A stretch of DNA of 26,396 nucleotides from Asparagopsis taxiformis (GCA_030407315.1 JALQPE010000511.1:1-26396), one strand, 5' to 3'. Shown: positions 1 to 8,934, counted from the first letter of the stretch. Notes: generated by a model from the sequence alone, not told the origin. Numbers and translations are program-made.

Positions 1-628
1 ATCGATATTTCGTAGAGGTACGACTCTAGTCAGCTTCGTGAAGCGGTCCGTTATCACAAGAATAAATCGGTTACCACGCGTGGTTTTCGTAAGCGGACCT
101 AGTATGTCGATACATAGGTCTCGCAACGGCTCCGTAGCCGGAAATAAACGTAACGGGTTCGTCCGTTTGCGAATCTTCACGCGGTTTCTTCGCACATCCA
201 ACGCAGTTTCGAACCGTTGCGTGGATGTCGGCGGCCATCGCGGGCCAGTAGTACGTCCTCCGTAGGGTATAGTACATACGTGTTTGTCCGGGGTGTCCAG
301 CGAGGACGTGGTGGTGCGTTAACTCCAGTAGCCGCGGCCGTAACGAAGTCGGCACAAAGATTTGTGTACGTTCCTCGTCGTGAGGGTTCCGGCGTCGGAG
401 TAGGCCATCGTGGCTTTCGAAGAATGCAGCGTCCTGCGTCTCGGACTGTCGTGTCAGTATCGTTTGACAAAACGCGTCCTCGCGTTGAGCTTCGATAAGC
501 TCGTCCCTCGTAATGGGAAGCTGAACGTCAGCTGGTGGCACGCGTGCCGAATCGTCTTCAGCAGCGCGCTGTTCGTCGAGGAAATCCGGTCCTCGTCAAG
601 AACCACTACTGAGTTTGAGATCAAAAAA
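1..628 (-). pseudogene. Ty3/gypsy pol fragment: integrase zinc-binding domain and start of catalytic core (gypsy A, left piece)
   Basis: On the minus strand the frame from about 595 to 71 encodes the H2C2 zinc-binding domain of a retrotransposon integrase: a histidine cluster followed by AGHPGQTRMYYTL, then YYWPAM and the pair CVGC. Just past CVGC the frame changes (near 170-180). In the next frame, down to base 1, the start of the integrase core is readable: CIDILGPL, holding the first catalytic Asp, and later VITDRFTKL. A 1-nt indel therefore separates the zinc domain from the core. Upstream the pol frame meets a TGA at 596-598, and then the terminus of Element 1 at ~629. The upstream half of the same pol, with RT and RNase H, resumes at 15665, so this is the distal part of a gene split by a 15 kb insertion. 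The core continues beyond the left edge of the window. The family assignment is secure; the copy is broken. Confidence 0.9.
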
Positions 629-985
629 TGTAGTAAATTTACTGCCTGAGGCAGTAAAAATCACTGCCTGAACAATGTAGTGCCTGAGGCAGTAAAATTA
701 CTATTTTAATTTTTTCAGTTCTAGTGCCGCAGGCAGTAAAATACAAAATTTCCTGGCAGTACGGTATGTAGCAGAATTCAGTACTGTACGATAGCAAATT
801 CTAGTAATTTTTGCTGGTACCACAGGGCAGTAGTGCAATGCAGTGATTTTTGATGATTTCTGCAATGGAATGTACTGCCGTACAGTACAGCCCTGGCAAA
901 TGACCTGGCATTAGAATCAGGCAGTAAAATATACTGGCTCCGGCAGTGAATTGTACTGCCTGCAAGTACTGCCTTGATAGTAATT
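629..985. repeat. Left terminus of Element 1 with subterminal GGCAGTA/TACTGCC repeats
   Basis: Starting at the element boundary, many short copies of GGCAGTA and its complement TACTGCC occur in both orientations. They are often paired into palindromes such as ACTGCCTGAGGCAGT and GTACTGCCGTACAGTAC. The density falls off after about 985. Known DNA transposons often carry arrays of transposase-binding sites just inside their ends, and that is the likely role here. This is inference from position and orientation; no binding protein is identified. Confidence 0.75.
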
Positions 986-1298
986 GGTGTTTGGTAATAT
1001 CTGAGACTCAACATTGAAATAGTTGTACAGGATAGGGTCATTGTGAAATGTGTTTGCATATGAGTTCAAGTAGATAAGAGAGGAAACTATTCTGAAGCTA
1101 CTAGTAGTGAGAAGTATAGAGGATGCGTGGTCACATGGAGATGACCGTTACAGAAAAGGTAGGAGAAAATCGGTCGTTTTCCGAGGATATGAGTAGAGTA
1201 GTTAGCATTATTTGTTACTATTGCTAGCATTCTCGTTGCAGAAAAAGCACTTGGAGTGACACTTTGTGATTGGAACGGGAGGCGAAGTTCGACGGAAG
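986..1298. promoter_or_regulatory. Non-coding leader before Element 1 ORF1
   Basis: This stretch lies between the repeat-rich terminus and the first ATG of ORF1. No ORF or RNA gene is supported. It should hold the promoter and 5' leader of ORF1 by position only. A possible intron donor (GGTAGG near 1158) and acceptor (TTGCAG near 1235) can be seen, but nothing proves splicing. Confidence 0.3.
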
Positions 1299-2822
1299 AT
1301 GGAATCTCAGCGTCGTGAGGAAAATCCAAATGACTGCCTAGCAGGGATTATTCGAGAGGGATTCAGGACAGTGACTGGGGAAGTTCGTCGTATTGGGGAG
1401 AGGATGGATGAAATCGACGATGATCGAACTTCCCATCGCCAGCAAATCGAAAAGCTGATGAGTCGCGCCGAATTTATAGTAACGGAACTGCAGGGTGTGA
1501 AAGACATCTGTGATGGTTTATTACAGCAGAGTCAGGGCAATTCGAAGAAGGGGATGACTGACAAGGAGAGGGACCGGTTGCGCATCTCGCAGTCAGCAGA
1601 ACTATCGTTTTCTTACAATTTTCTGTGTGCAGTATTTGGAACTGTGGTACCTTTGCTGGTCGACAAGATTGATGCTGGGGCGACAATTTACACCAACCAA
1701 GGAATCTACGACCTCCGCGGGTGCCGGTTGCTCTCTGCAATGATGTTTGCGAAGCAGAGCAATGACAAGAGAGATGTGTTCCAATCCAGCACCGGGAAGA
1801 ACAACATCGAGCTTCGTTTCCAAGTGGTGATGTCTCTCCTGAGGAATATTCAGAAGGAAAAGTCGGGTACAGGCCGTACAATGGAAGGCTCGAGCTCTGG
1901 ACGCGATTCGAATGCGTTCAACATCTGGAAGGAGAACAAGTACATTCCGGACAAAATAATCGAAGAAGTTGTGTATGGTGCTACTGGCGATGGCCGAAAC
2001 CAGCCTGCTGGAAGCATTGACGGAGGGGCTAGGAAGCGGAGGAAAACAGATGGAAATGGTGGACAATTGAGCAAGCGTGAAATATCTTTGGCTGTTTCAA
2101 AAGTTGCGCAGACAAAGGTGCTCGGTTTCCTGAACAAGTCTAGAGAGCAGGTGCGCAATCGATTCCTTGTCGAACTGGGGTTCGCTCTAATGTTGGAAAA
2201 GGACGCCTCTATCACTTTCGAGTTTCCAACTCACGATATCATTCGAGATATGGACGTTATCCCCGATACCCGTGTGACCAACGGAAATCTAAGGCTTGAG
2301 GAACGGAAAGTTGTGGATGACAAGAATTCCGAGATCTTGAAACAATTCATCACTGAGCGGAAAGAGATGGTTGTCATCATTCAGTACGAAGTCGAGATAT
2401 CGGGATGTATGGCCAAAAGGATGATCCGAAGGAGAATCAATATCCTAGAGGTATCCCTGAACACTGCAATTGCATTCCTTCAATGTACGAGTAGAATGGT
2501 TTTCCTGCGACGTTCCTGCAATTCACTCAGATTTGTCTATGCAATCGCTTCCGGGATTCTAGGAATTTTCAAGGTACAATCAGGTAATACCTTCGAAGGA
2601 AGTGTACAGGACGAGCTCAAACAATTAGGAAAGGCGATGTTGCCGAGTGAGCGAATCTGCAAGAAGCATCTCTGCGAAGAAGTACTGACAATTACTAACG
2701 AGAAATTTGATGAACTACATTTCAACCAGAGGAGTACAGCTTTTGAGGAGGATAGTGCACATGGAGATGAAGATGATGGGAATGAAAGCTACGTTGAAGT
2801 TTTCCTTGATGAGGAGGATTGA
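1299..2822 (+). CDS. Element 1 ORF1: unrecognised 507-aa protein, probable transposon-encoded nuclear protein
   Basis: I do not recognise this family. The frame opens at a GTG at 1266, but the first ATG at 1299 is chosen. From it the protein has 507 residues, against 508 for the Element 2 homologue, and both begin 16-18 residues before a shared REGF motif. Residues ~15-75 look helical or coiled coil. Conserved blocks follow: KERDRLRIS (88-97), AVFGTVVP (111-118), GCRLLSAMMFAKQSN (141-155) and ELRFQVVMSLLRN (171-183). A basic RKRRK cluster (245-249) resembles a nuclear localisation signal. Next come FLNKSREQVRNRF (277-289), FLRRS (402-406) and FKVQSGNTFEG (424-434). The tail (~482-507) is strongly acidic. 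No transmembrane segment, zinc knuckle or known catalytic triad is evident. It is the only long intact gene in Element 1, convergent with the ORF2 relic. A role as transposase or DNA-binding transposition protein is inference. Confidence 0.8.
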   Translation: MESQRREENPNDCLAGIIREGFRTVTGEVRRIGERMDEIDDDRTSHRQQIEKLMSRAEFIVTELQGVKDICDGLLQQSQGNSKKGMTDKERDRLRISQSAELSFSYNFLCAVFGTVVPLLVDKIDAGATIYTNQGIYDLRGCRLLSAMMFAKQSNDKRDVFQSSTGKNNIELRFQVVMSLLRNIQKEKSGTGRTMEGSSSGRDSNAFNIWKENKYIPDKIIEEVVYGATGDGRNQPAGSIDGGARKRRKTDGNGGQLSKREISLAVSKVAQTKVLGFLNKSREQVRNRFLVELGFALMLEKDASITFEFPTHDIIRDMDVIPDTRVTNGNLRLEERKVVDDKNSEILKQFITERKEMVVIIQYEVEISGCMAKRMIRRRINILEVSLNTAIAFLQCTSRMVFLRRSCNSLRFVYAIASGILGIFKVQSGNTFEGSVQDELKQLGKAMLPSERICKKHLCEEVLTITNEKFDELHFNQRSTAFEEDSAHGDEDDGNESYVEVFLDEED

Positions 2823-3328
2823 TTATGGAAGCGGATAAGTAAAGTTTCATAACCTCTGAAGTAAAATAATTACGACGAGGCAGACTGAGGAGAAATAGAA
2901 ACCTTTCGATATGAACCTGTCTAGGGCATGAGGGGAAGAATTGCTACGTAAATACCTGGTGTACTGGAAACAAAAGCTATCGTTCTTATTTTTCCGCTCA
3001 CACTGCGACTAGAAAGCGTCATATCTACGACGGTTAAGAGTTTTACCCTGTCATTGAGCACGCCTGTAATAGCTTCGGGGCCTGTGCAATCCTATCCAAT
3101 GCCGTAGCTCCACCTGGCAGATTAGTGTGGAAAATAATACCGGGTATTATTTTGAGGAATATTTTGCCAAGTGGAGGTCAATCATTGGTACAGAATGTAG
3201 ACACGCCCTGGTGGAAGAAACAGGCAAGAAAGATATGAATGATGCATTGATCGATACCATCGACTTAGTCGAGGTAGACTAATTCTGAACTGTCGTGTAG
3301 ACCCATCTAGAAAAGATAGACAAACGTT
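2823..3328. other. Intergenic region between ORF1 and the ORF2 relic, with a lone palindromic repeat unit
   Basis: No gene is supported. Around 3080-3200 lies a degenerate solitary copy of the repeat unit found in the tandem arrays elsewhere in this element. It has a GCACCTG-like arm remnant, CCACCTGGCAG, and a palindromic core AATAATACCGGGTATTATTT at about 3134-3153, followed by TTGCCAAG. The rest is unremarkable. Confidence 0.55.
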
Positions 3329-4150
3329 CTACTGGGAGGCGAAATCGTGTACGGTAGGACGAGGTGCATCTACAGGAGAACTATTCTGTCCAACAATAGC
3401 ATCATTCCCAATTCTGTCTAGCTCGCTGCAGATGGTATGTCCGCTGAAGATGCTGGCAGGGAGGTTCAAGTATGCGGTTCCTAAAAGATGTTCCTGGGAA
3501 CTAGCTCGAGAGTTCCATATGGGAGAGGGCCCTGAACAGGTTTCCATGTGAATGAGAACGAGTCCGAATACTTTAAATTGGTTTTGTCCGGCAGCTGAGA
3601 GTTCTCCTGCAGTTCTCTACTTTGAGGGACGCAAGTGTCCAGGAGTAAGAATATCTGTGGTTGATACAGTCTTACTCTTCAGACTCTCGAATCAGAACGA
3701 TAGTGTTACTCATTCCTCCAGATTTCCTGTATACAGAGGAGCCCACGAGAACAGCATTTGTAGATGAAACAGTCTCTTCATGAGCACCGTCTGTTAGAGT
3801 TCCCAAAATTATTATGACAGAGGACCCAGAATCGTGTCGTGTTTTCTTCCACTAGAAAATGGTATAGTTAGGGAATATAGAAATGGAAGGATCTTGAGTA
3901 CTTTATAGGTCGTATTATTTTCCAAAGTGGATTGGTAGCTCTTTTCTCACCCAGTTGAAAGTCTATTCAGAGGATTGTAATGTCATTATGGGCACGCAAT
4001 AGTCCATTACATATCGATCCATCCAGGATCAAAAGATATGTTGAGATTCGCAAAATCGACTGAAAGCTTGTCGACGACATCAACTAGAGTATTCCCGTCT
4101 ACAGCTATTATGAAATCAACTCTAAAACTGGTCGGTTCATTGAGGGCGAG
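3329..4150 (-). pseudogene. Element 1 ORF2 relic, homologous to Element 2 ORF2
   Basis: Short minus-strand stretches in shifting frames match the Element 2 protein in the same order. Near 3380-3460, YLNLPASIFSGHTICSELD corresponds to LHLRLPCCIFSGTTTCQELE. Near 3500-3590, LPDKTNLKYSDSFSFTW corresponds to LRDKATVTYGATFSLLW. Near 3690-3780, AVLVGSSVYRKS corresponds to AFLVGSSAYVLS. Near 3800-3840, DSGSSVIIILG corresponds to DGGSSSIVRILG. Weaker similarity continues to about 4150. At least two frameshifts and several stops separate the blocks, so this is a decayed copy. Gene order and orientation (convergent with ORF1) match Element 2. The N-terminal part could extend towards 4480 but I cannot trace it; a 63-codon plus-strand ORF at 4160-4351 overlaps that interval. 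Confidence 0.75.
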
Positions 4151-4448
4151 ATAGAGATAATGAATGGTGAACATCCTCCAGGAATTGTAATCATACCCAT
4201 AGCAAATGATGGGCTCCCGGAGGACTATACTGTTCCTATTATTGAGTTGGAGGTCGACAAGTCTCCAACTACAAATGCATCTTTCCTTCTGGATACTGTA
4301 AAAGTTTCGATCCCAGATGAAATGGAATGGTATCCATGCAGGAAAACATAATGCTCTCTTCGAAAATGCATCTTACTTGAAGATGAACAGGATACTACTG
4401 CCAATGACCGTCATGCATCCAAGCTTAATAATTTCGACTTTTCTCAAA

Positions 4449-4490
4449 TACTAGACTGCACCTGAAAAAGGCTCCAACACAGCCATGGAC
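4449..4490 (+). repeat. Shared leader of palindrome array 1
   Basis: The ~40 bp before array 1 contains CTAGACTGCACCTGAAAAAG followed by CTCCAACACAGCCATGG. A closely matching sequence (CTAGACTACACCTAAAAAAAG, then TCCAGCACAGCCATGG) precedes array 2 at ~8875-8914. This points to one ancestral array with its leader that was duplicated. Confidence 0.7.
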
Positions 4491-4757
4491 TATACCCGGT
4501 ATTATTTTGGGTACGCCAAGTACAGGTGCAGTACTGCTATTGGCTGCCGGTCGGCAGGCCGCCTGTAGCCAATGGCAGTGCTGCACCTGTCATTTGGTAT
4601 GGTAAAATAATACCCGGTATTATTTTGGGTATGCCAAGTACAGGTGCAGTACTGCCATTGGCTGCCGGTCGGCAGGCCGCCTGTAGCCAATGGCAGTGCT
4701 GCACCTGGCATTTGGTATGGAAAAACTATACCCGGTATTATTTTGGGTATGCCATGT
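4491..4757. repeat. Palindrome array 1: ~118-bp tandem units, about 2.3 copies
   Basis: The core TACCCGGTATTATTTTGGGT starts at 4493, 4611 and 4729, giving a period of 118 bp. Each unit alternates two inverted repeats. One is an AT-rich palindrome around the core. The other is a ~67-bp GC-rich hairpin with arms CAGGTGCAGTACTGCCATTGG and its near complement, ending in TGCTGCACCTG. Apparent ORFs through here on both strands are only products of the repetition. Confidence 0.9.
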
Positions 4758-6387
4758 ACTCGTGGTACTGTGACGAGCATGACTGCTGCCAGATCCGTAT
4801 GAATCGGCACGTGAGTCTGTGAGTTCCCGGTCGTGCGCTCGGGAGCGTGCTGACTTGAATTGCATATCGGTTGAGTGAGTTTAGGGGGTGATTGTGATAA
4901 GATTGTGGAGGAAGGAAGGGAACACGAGCGCTGGACTAAGCTGCTGATGTTGAGCGCAAATTCTGGTTGATCATCAAGTGGATTCAACAATTCAAGCGCG
5001 TGCCAGTCAATTTTTTTTGGCGATATTCTCATGGTTCTTCTTCATTGCATGGAATTTAGCACCAAAAATAAGCACAACTCCATCATTTCGAAATGCATCC
5101 ACACCACGTCTCGTCTCGTCGCATCGCACCGTCCGACGCGCCGCAGCGCAGGCAGCGCGACACGTGCAATATTTATCATGCGAGTCAGCGACTCGCGTCA
5201 GGTGGCTCGAGCAACGGCAGCTATTCCTGGACGCTGGGGCGCGGCGGTCACGTGATACGGACGCACAGACTCTGCGGAGCAGTGCGGCGCGGCGCATCGA
5301 GCGGACGCCGGAGCGGGCGCACAGGGGGAGCGTGCACTCGGTTGCGACGCAAGAGGCACACGACATATGGATGTGATCTACACGCAGCAACGGGCGGCAT
5401 GACGCAATCGACGTCTCTCGAGTCCCACATGTGGGACGACACGACTGTGCGGCAGCACGCCACGCGATGGCATGGCATACTGGGAAACGGTCCGGTCGGT
5501 ACGCGCTTTCCGCGTCGATGATGTGCCGTGCGCGCGCGTGTGCGCAACATCCAACGCTCCCATGGCGTCAGACTTGTGCGTATACCATTCGTCGCCCTGC
5601 AATGCAACGACGTGTCGTCTCACGACAAGTCGCGACATACCCCGGGGCAAGTGGCCACTTGTCGGCCAACCATCTTGTGTGAAATCAGCGCTTGCATCAC
5701 GACGACACTCGCTCGCGGGTCCGCTCTCGATCCGTCGACGACAAGTATGCCCAACATGGCCAGAGGCGATCTCTTGCACACGATTGCCGTCAACGGACAG
5801 AAACCGGACGCGTGAGCGAGCGACCCACGGATGAAGCGCATCTGATCCGAGCCGATCTGAGCCGAGCCTCGCACAACTCGCCGATGGCCATGCGTTGCAT
5901 CCGATGCGTCGACGCATCGCGAGTGTTTTATACCCGCGAGATTGCGCACCAATGACGTGACTCGACATCATATCGAGGCGATCATCGCCTCGATCTCTCG
6001 ATAGCTTGATTTGTACCCGCGCTAGCACGCGCGTGATTCTACGTCGTGATACGTTGCATTCCATCCACTTGCACGCACAATTCATCACTCGCGGGAGATG
6101 GACCGCGCGTCGGAAGGTGGATGCAATTGAGGAATACACCGTCTGAATCCATGCAGAGCGACCTCGCCCACTGTCCCGTCATACACGAGCACACACGCTG
6201 TAATCGCCCTCCGAGTAGCCCATCACCGTCCTACCGACCGGACTGAATTGACGAGCGTGCCGCGACATTTATACTCTGTTTTACATTATAATGTGTGTGT
6301 GTTAACTATACACACACACACACGCTCTAGTTAGCCTCTTCCATCCCAGCCCAGCCGTCACAATAAGTAGCGCTCCACGACCGTTAA
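4758..6387. other. Gene-poor, GC-rich interval with hairpins and a CA/TG microsatellite
   Basis: From ~5090 to ~6240 the sequence is distinctly GC- and CpG-rich compared with its neighbours. Several overlapping ORFs exist, the longest being 253 codons on minus at 5378-6139. They are rich in Arg, Ser, His and Cys, match nothing I recognise, and look like chance ORFs in high-GC DNA. Palindromes include CAAGTGGCCACTTG at 5648-5661 and a hairpin ATCGAGGCGAT/ATCGCCTCGAT at ~5972-5994. At 6292-6323 a TG run meets a CA run around TTAACTATA and can fold back on itself. The end of this interval is probably the 3' flank of the minus-strand glycosyltransferase relic. Confidence 0.5.
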
Positions 6388-6735
6388 ATCTCTCGCATAT
6401 GATTCCTCACCCAGTCCGGAAGCGACTTGCCGCACTCCAGGTGCCATTCGAAGCGGTCGTCATAGTCCAGCAGCGCACGAAACTTTTCCTCCCTGAACCG
6501 GATCGAAAAGTAGCATTTCGAATATTTGCGCGCCCGATGGTGCACAAACACGCTGGCCAAATACCCGACCTTGAGATGCGCCTTACGCGCGTCGAGGAAA
6601 AAAGGTCATATGTTCATTCACCTGTAATTCCTCCCGCCACGCGTGCCGTCGCAGCACATCGGTGCGTGCAATAAACGCGTTGTGCACCACGTCCACCGCC
6701 TCAATACAAAAGTATGCGGTTCTAAACGAATTCAT
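6388..6735 (-). pseudogene. 3' fragment of a beta-GalNAc transferase-like (GT-A fold) glycosyltransferase gene
   Basis: On the minus strand, two frames joined by one frameshift near 6600 give a recognisable C-terminal part of a B4GALNT-type (GT12-like) glycosyltransferase. The first part reads DVVHNAFIARTDVLRRHAW and then VNEHMTFF. The second reads ARKAHLKVGYLASVFVHHRA, followed by ~50 residues ending in WVRNHMREI and a stop near 6388. In the family, the NxFxARTD...EH..FF...LKV...V.H pattern forms part of the donor/acceptor site of Golgi N-acetylgalactosaminyl transferases. Only this end is present: immediately upstream the sequence changes to the ALG12-like relic, so the two were joined by capture or deletion. 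The family call rests on motif recognition and is fairly but not fully secure. Confidence 0.6.
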
Positions 6736-6737
6736 CC

Positions 6738-8292
6738 TCTTCTCAAGTAGATACCCGCGAAACTCAGTTGCGCATGAATGACGCTGAACCCCTCATGAGA
6801 TCCTTGTGCTGAAATGAGATGAGTGAAACTTCTCCACTCAATCTTTCCAACATCCTCCTCTTTGGAATACTTCCATTGCGGACACTTTCTGCCATGGTCA
6901 TACACAAATTGTGTGATCCCATTCATAGCACTATCCACATCGATGTGAACCCTCGCTTCCCCACACATACCGCTCTGCGAATACAGCCTCCCCTCTATCT
7001 CGTGCATTTTGCGCATCGCAACTCCCGACGGATAATTTGCTCGTGATGCCGACACAGACACAATTGTCTGCAATGTGCTTGCAGCCAAATTTGCCAGAAC
7101 CAACATAAATACAACTGCATCTCAAATTAACCACCACCTTTGCACCTTCACGATCTCTGTCTCCCTGCCTCTCCAGTTGGCGAATATCATCTCCATCTGA
7201 CCCTTCTGTCCTCGATACGCGCTATCCGCCGCAACCGCTGCAGCAACGTTAAGAACGGGGGGGGAGGGCATAGAAAATAAATCGCAGCTCCTTGTGAGGC
7301 AGCACGGAATACATCATGACAAAGCCCACAACGGGCATTACCAATGATAAATGATAACAAAAGTTGCCGCCGCGAAATCACTGCTAACATGGCCGCTACA
7401 TACGATCAACCCAATGCTCGCGGAAGAGCATTTGTAAAGTACCAGTGGAAGGGCTCGGTGCCCCATGCAGAGCTCTTGTTTACTACCATGTTGAAATAAA
7501 ACACTTCCAATTCCGGATAGCTTGGACGATGCCAGAAGTATGATTCAACCAGTATACTCAAGATCGCTGTGAGAACAGCAGCATACCCGCCTTTTATAAT
7601 TGTTGGTATGAATTGAATACTCTTCGTTGCAAGCTCCATTAGCTGTGTCGTGAAAATGTATAGACAGAGTTCGGAGCGGAAGAGCGCACACGCAATCGAT
7701 AATGTATAATAGCATTGTACGCTGCATGGTTGCATGTGGATCGCATACGATAGGCGAATGCCAAGTTAGTCAGAACGAGAGCGAAGACGTTTAGTAGAGT
7801 TCGACTAGCGTAGAAAAGTAGATGAAATTGGGAGGCTGTGATTAATGTGTAGAAAGTACCGGTGGATTGCGTGAAGCGATTTGATAAAGAGTTGCGAATG
7901 ATGAGCTGTGAGATTGTCGTGAGGATGCCCAGAATTATTCTAATAAGATGTAGAGCTGCAAATGACGATAAGTGAAAGATAGCCTTTGGAATGTAGGATA
8001 ATGTGGATATGACTAATGGGTCGATGAAGGTACGCGGCACTACACCAGGGAATTACATATGGTCAAATGATGCCATGTTGCGCCATGACTTGTGGAGAAG
8101 ATCATGGGTTGCCTGCATGTTGAAACTCTCCTCCACCTGTGGACATTTGATTAAATCTGTGAGAGTGAATGAAGGCTACACAGTTGTTGGGATGGTTTGT
8201 TGTTTGCTTACCTTTCAAAACGGAGCTAGAACAACGTACACAATTGTGATTCTAAGCAATAAGAAAGCTTCCAAATGAACCCACTTTGTCAT
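6738..8292 (-). pseudogene. ALG12: ALG12-like alpha-1,6-mannosyltransferase (GT22) pseudogene with an intron
   Basis: Minus-strand blocks follow the ALG12 family in order: VEESFNMQATHDLL (from ~8136), FPGVVPRTF (~8050), ASQFHLLFYASRTLLNVFAL (~7800), ALFRSELCL (~7680), VESYFWHRPSYPE (~7540), NKSSAWGTEPFHWYFTNALP (~7430), [17 protein letters not shown] (~7290) and NYPSGVAM (~7020), then a C-terminal HIDV block. ALG12 adds the eighth mannose to the dolichol-linked N-glycan precursor in the ER membrane. Exon 1 starts at ATG 8292 and is interrupted by a TGA. A TAA replaces the codon before FPGVV (8053-8055). Frameshifts lie near 7730 and in an eight-base C run (G run at 7257-7264). The copy is therefore not functional as written. 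It overlaps nothing and is divergent from the VMA22-like exon. Confidence 0.85.
8137..8211 (-). other. Spliceosomal intron in the ALG12-like pseudogene
   Basis: On the minus strand GTAAGC follows AAAG, and 75 nt later CCACAG precedes GTGGAGGAGAGT. The join restores the family's K-V-E-E-S-F sequence at the expected place. Retaining an intron means the copy derives from genomic DNA rather than a processed mRNA. Confidence 0.75.
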
Positions 8293-8542
8293 CTTGTGTG
8301 TTGGTTGTGTTGGGACAGAGAGATTATAAATATGAAGTTGTTTCCCTCGGTCTCCTTCGATGATGATCGAAATCGAATCTGAGAATCATAATGCGATAGC
8401 GCACATAATTTGAAAGGACTGACGCGCATGCACCGTGGTCAAAGGTTGGAATGTTTGTGACAACGCACAGCCTGCAAAACTATCATTGTCGTTCTTTTCC
8501 AGTTCCTTGCGGCGTTTGCTTGCAACCAGCTTGTGTTGAACG
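8293..8542. promoter_or_regulatory. Putative captured divergent promoter between ALG12-like and VMA22-like genes
   Basis: About 250 bp separate the two divergent start codons. Both first exons begin at plausible ATGs, so the interval probably held a bidirectional host promoter. No specific element is certain; a TTATAAAT near 8324 is TATA-like. This is inference from layout. Confidence 0.4.
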
Positions 8543-8840
8543 ATGATGGCAGCCGAATCAAAAGAAATTGAAGAAGATTGTCTAGAAACATTTATGGATG
8601 CTGTAGACGCGCGAACAGTACGCCAGCAGCTTCTTCACAGCACCATTTCAAATGGTTTCATGTCCTTTGCCAGGGAGCGGTATCGTGACCCGTACTCTAT
8701 CGAACTTACGTACAATTGTGCCTGCGTGATATTTATCTCGATTGACATGATATAACTGACGACCAAGCTGTAACTTGCTAAACACAGGCCTAAGTCATCG
8801 CGTGCATGACCATCGCAAGGATGTTAAATCTACGTCAGTC
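8543..8840 (+). pseudogene. Possible first exon of a VMA22/CCDC115-like V-ATPase assembly factor
   Basis: From ATG 8543 the frame encodes an acidic helical start (AAESKEIEEDCLETFMDAVD), then QQLLHSTISNGFMSFARERY and RDPYSI. This resembles the N-terminal part of Vma22/CCDC115, which assists assembly of the V-ATPase V0 sector in the ER. In that family a helix with a leucine-rich stretch is followed by a (G/S)FLSLAxARY-type motif. A possible intron runs from GTACAA (~8712) to ACACAG (~8788), after which a few compatible residues follow. Then the sequence passes into AT-rich DNA and the array 2 leader, so only the 5' end is present. The identification is tentative, because the family is short and poorly conserved. 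Confidence 0.4.
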
Positions 8841-8849
8841 TAGTCTCGA

Positions 8850-8914
8850 ATATTAGTATATATACTAGTATATATACTAGACTACACCTAAAAAAAGGTC
8901 CAGCACAGCCATGG
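8850..8914 (+). repeat. AT-rich palindrome and shared leader of palindrome array 2
   Basis: TAGTATATATACTAGTATATATACTAG (stated here only as the palindrome at ~8854-8880; its centre is ACTAGT) runs into the ~40-bp leader that also precedes array 1. The leader contains CACAGCCATGG. Confidence 0.65.
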
Positions 8915-8934
8915 GCCCAGCTTGTGGAGTCAGA

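Noticed and set aside
596..640. Clear target-site duplication for Element 1
   Set aside because: Comparing ~620-630 with 15665-15690 gave no convincing direct repeat; the exact ends are blurred by CAGTA-type motifs.
1474..2215. Minus-strand ORFs of 121-154 codons inside Element 1 ORF1
   Set aside because: They are shadow frames of the conserved plus-strand ORF1, with no mutual similarity to those in Element 2.
4160..4351. 63-codon plus-strand ORF with DTVKVSIPDEMEWYP, reminiscent of a Tudor-like domain
   Set aside because: Adjacent minus-strand DNA matches ORF2, so this is probably antisense. No homologue is seen in Element 2. Kept only as a note.
4502..5032. Long minus- and plus-strand ORFs through the palindrome arrays (also 8924-9910 and 9461-9874)
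   Set aside because: The peptides repeat every ~39 residues because the DNA repeats every ~118 bp, and both strands are open alike. They are repeat artefacts, not proteins.
5378..6139. 253-codon minus-strand ORF in the GC-rich island
   Set aside because: Arg/Ser/His/Cys-rich with no recognisable motif, and all six frames are unusually open in this high-GC stretch.
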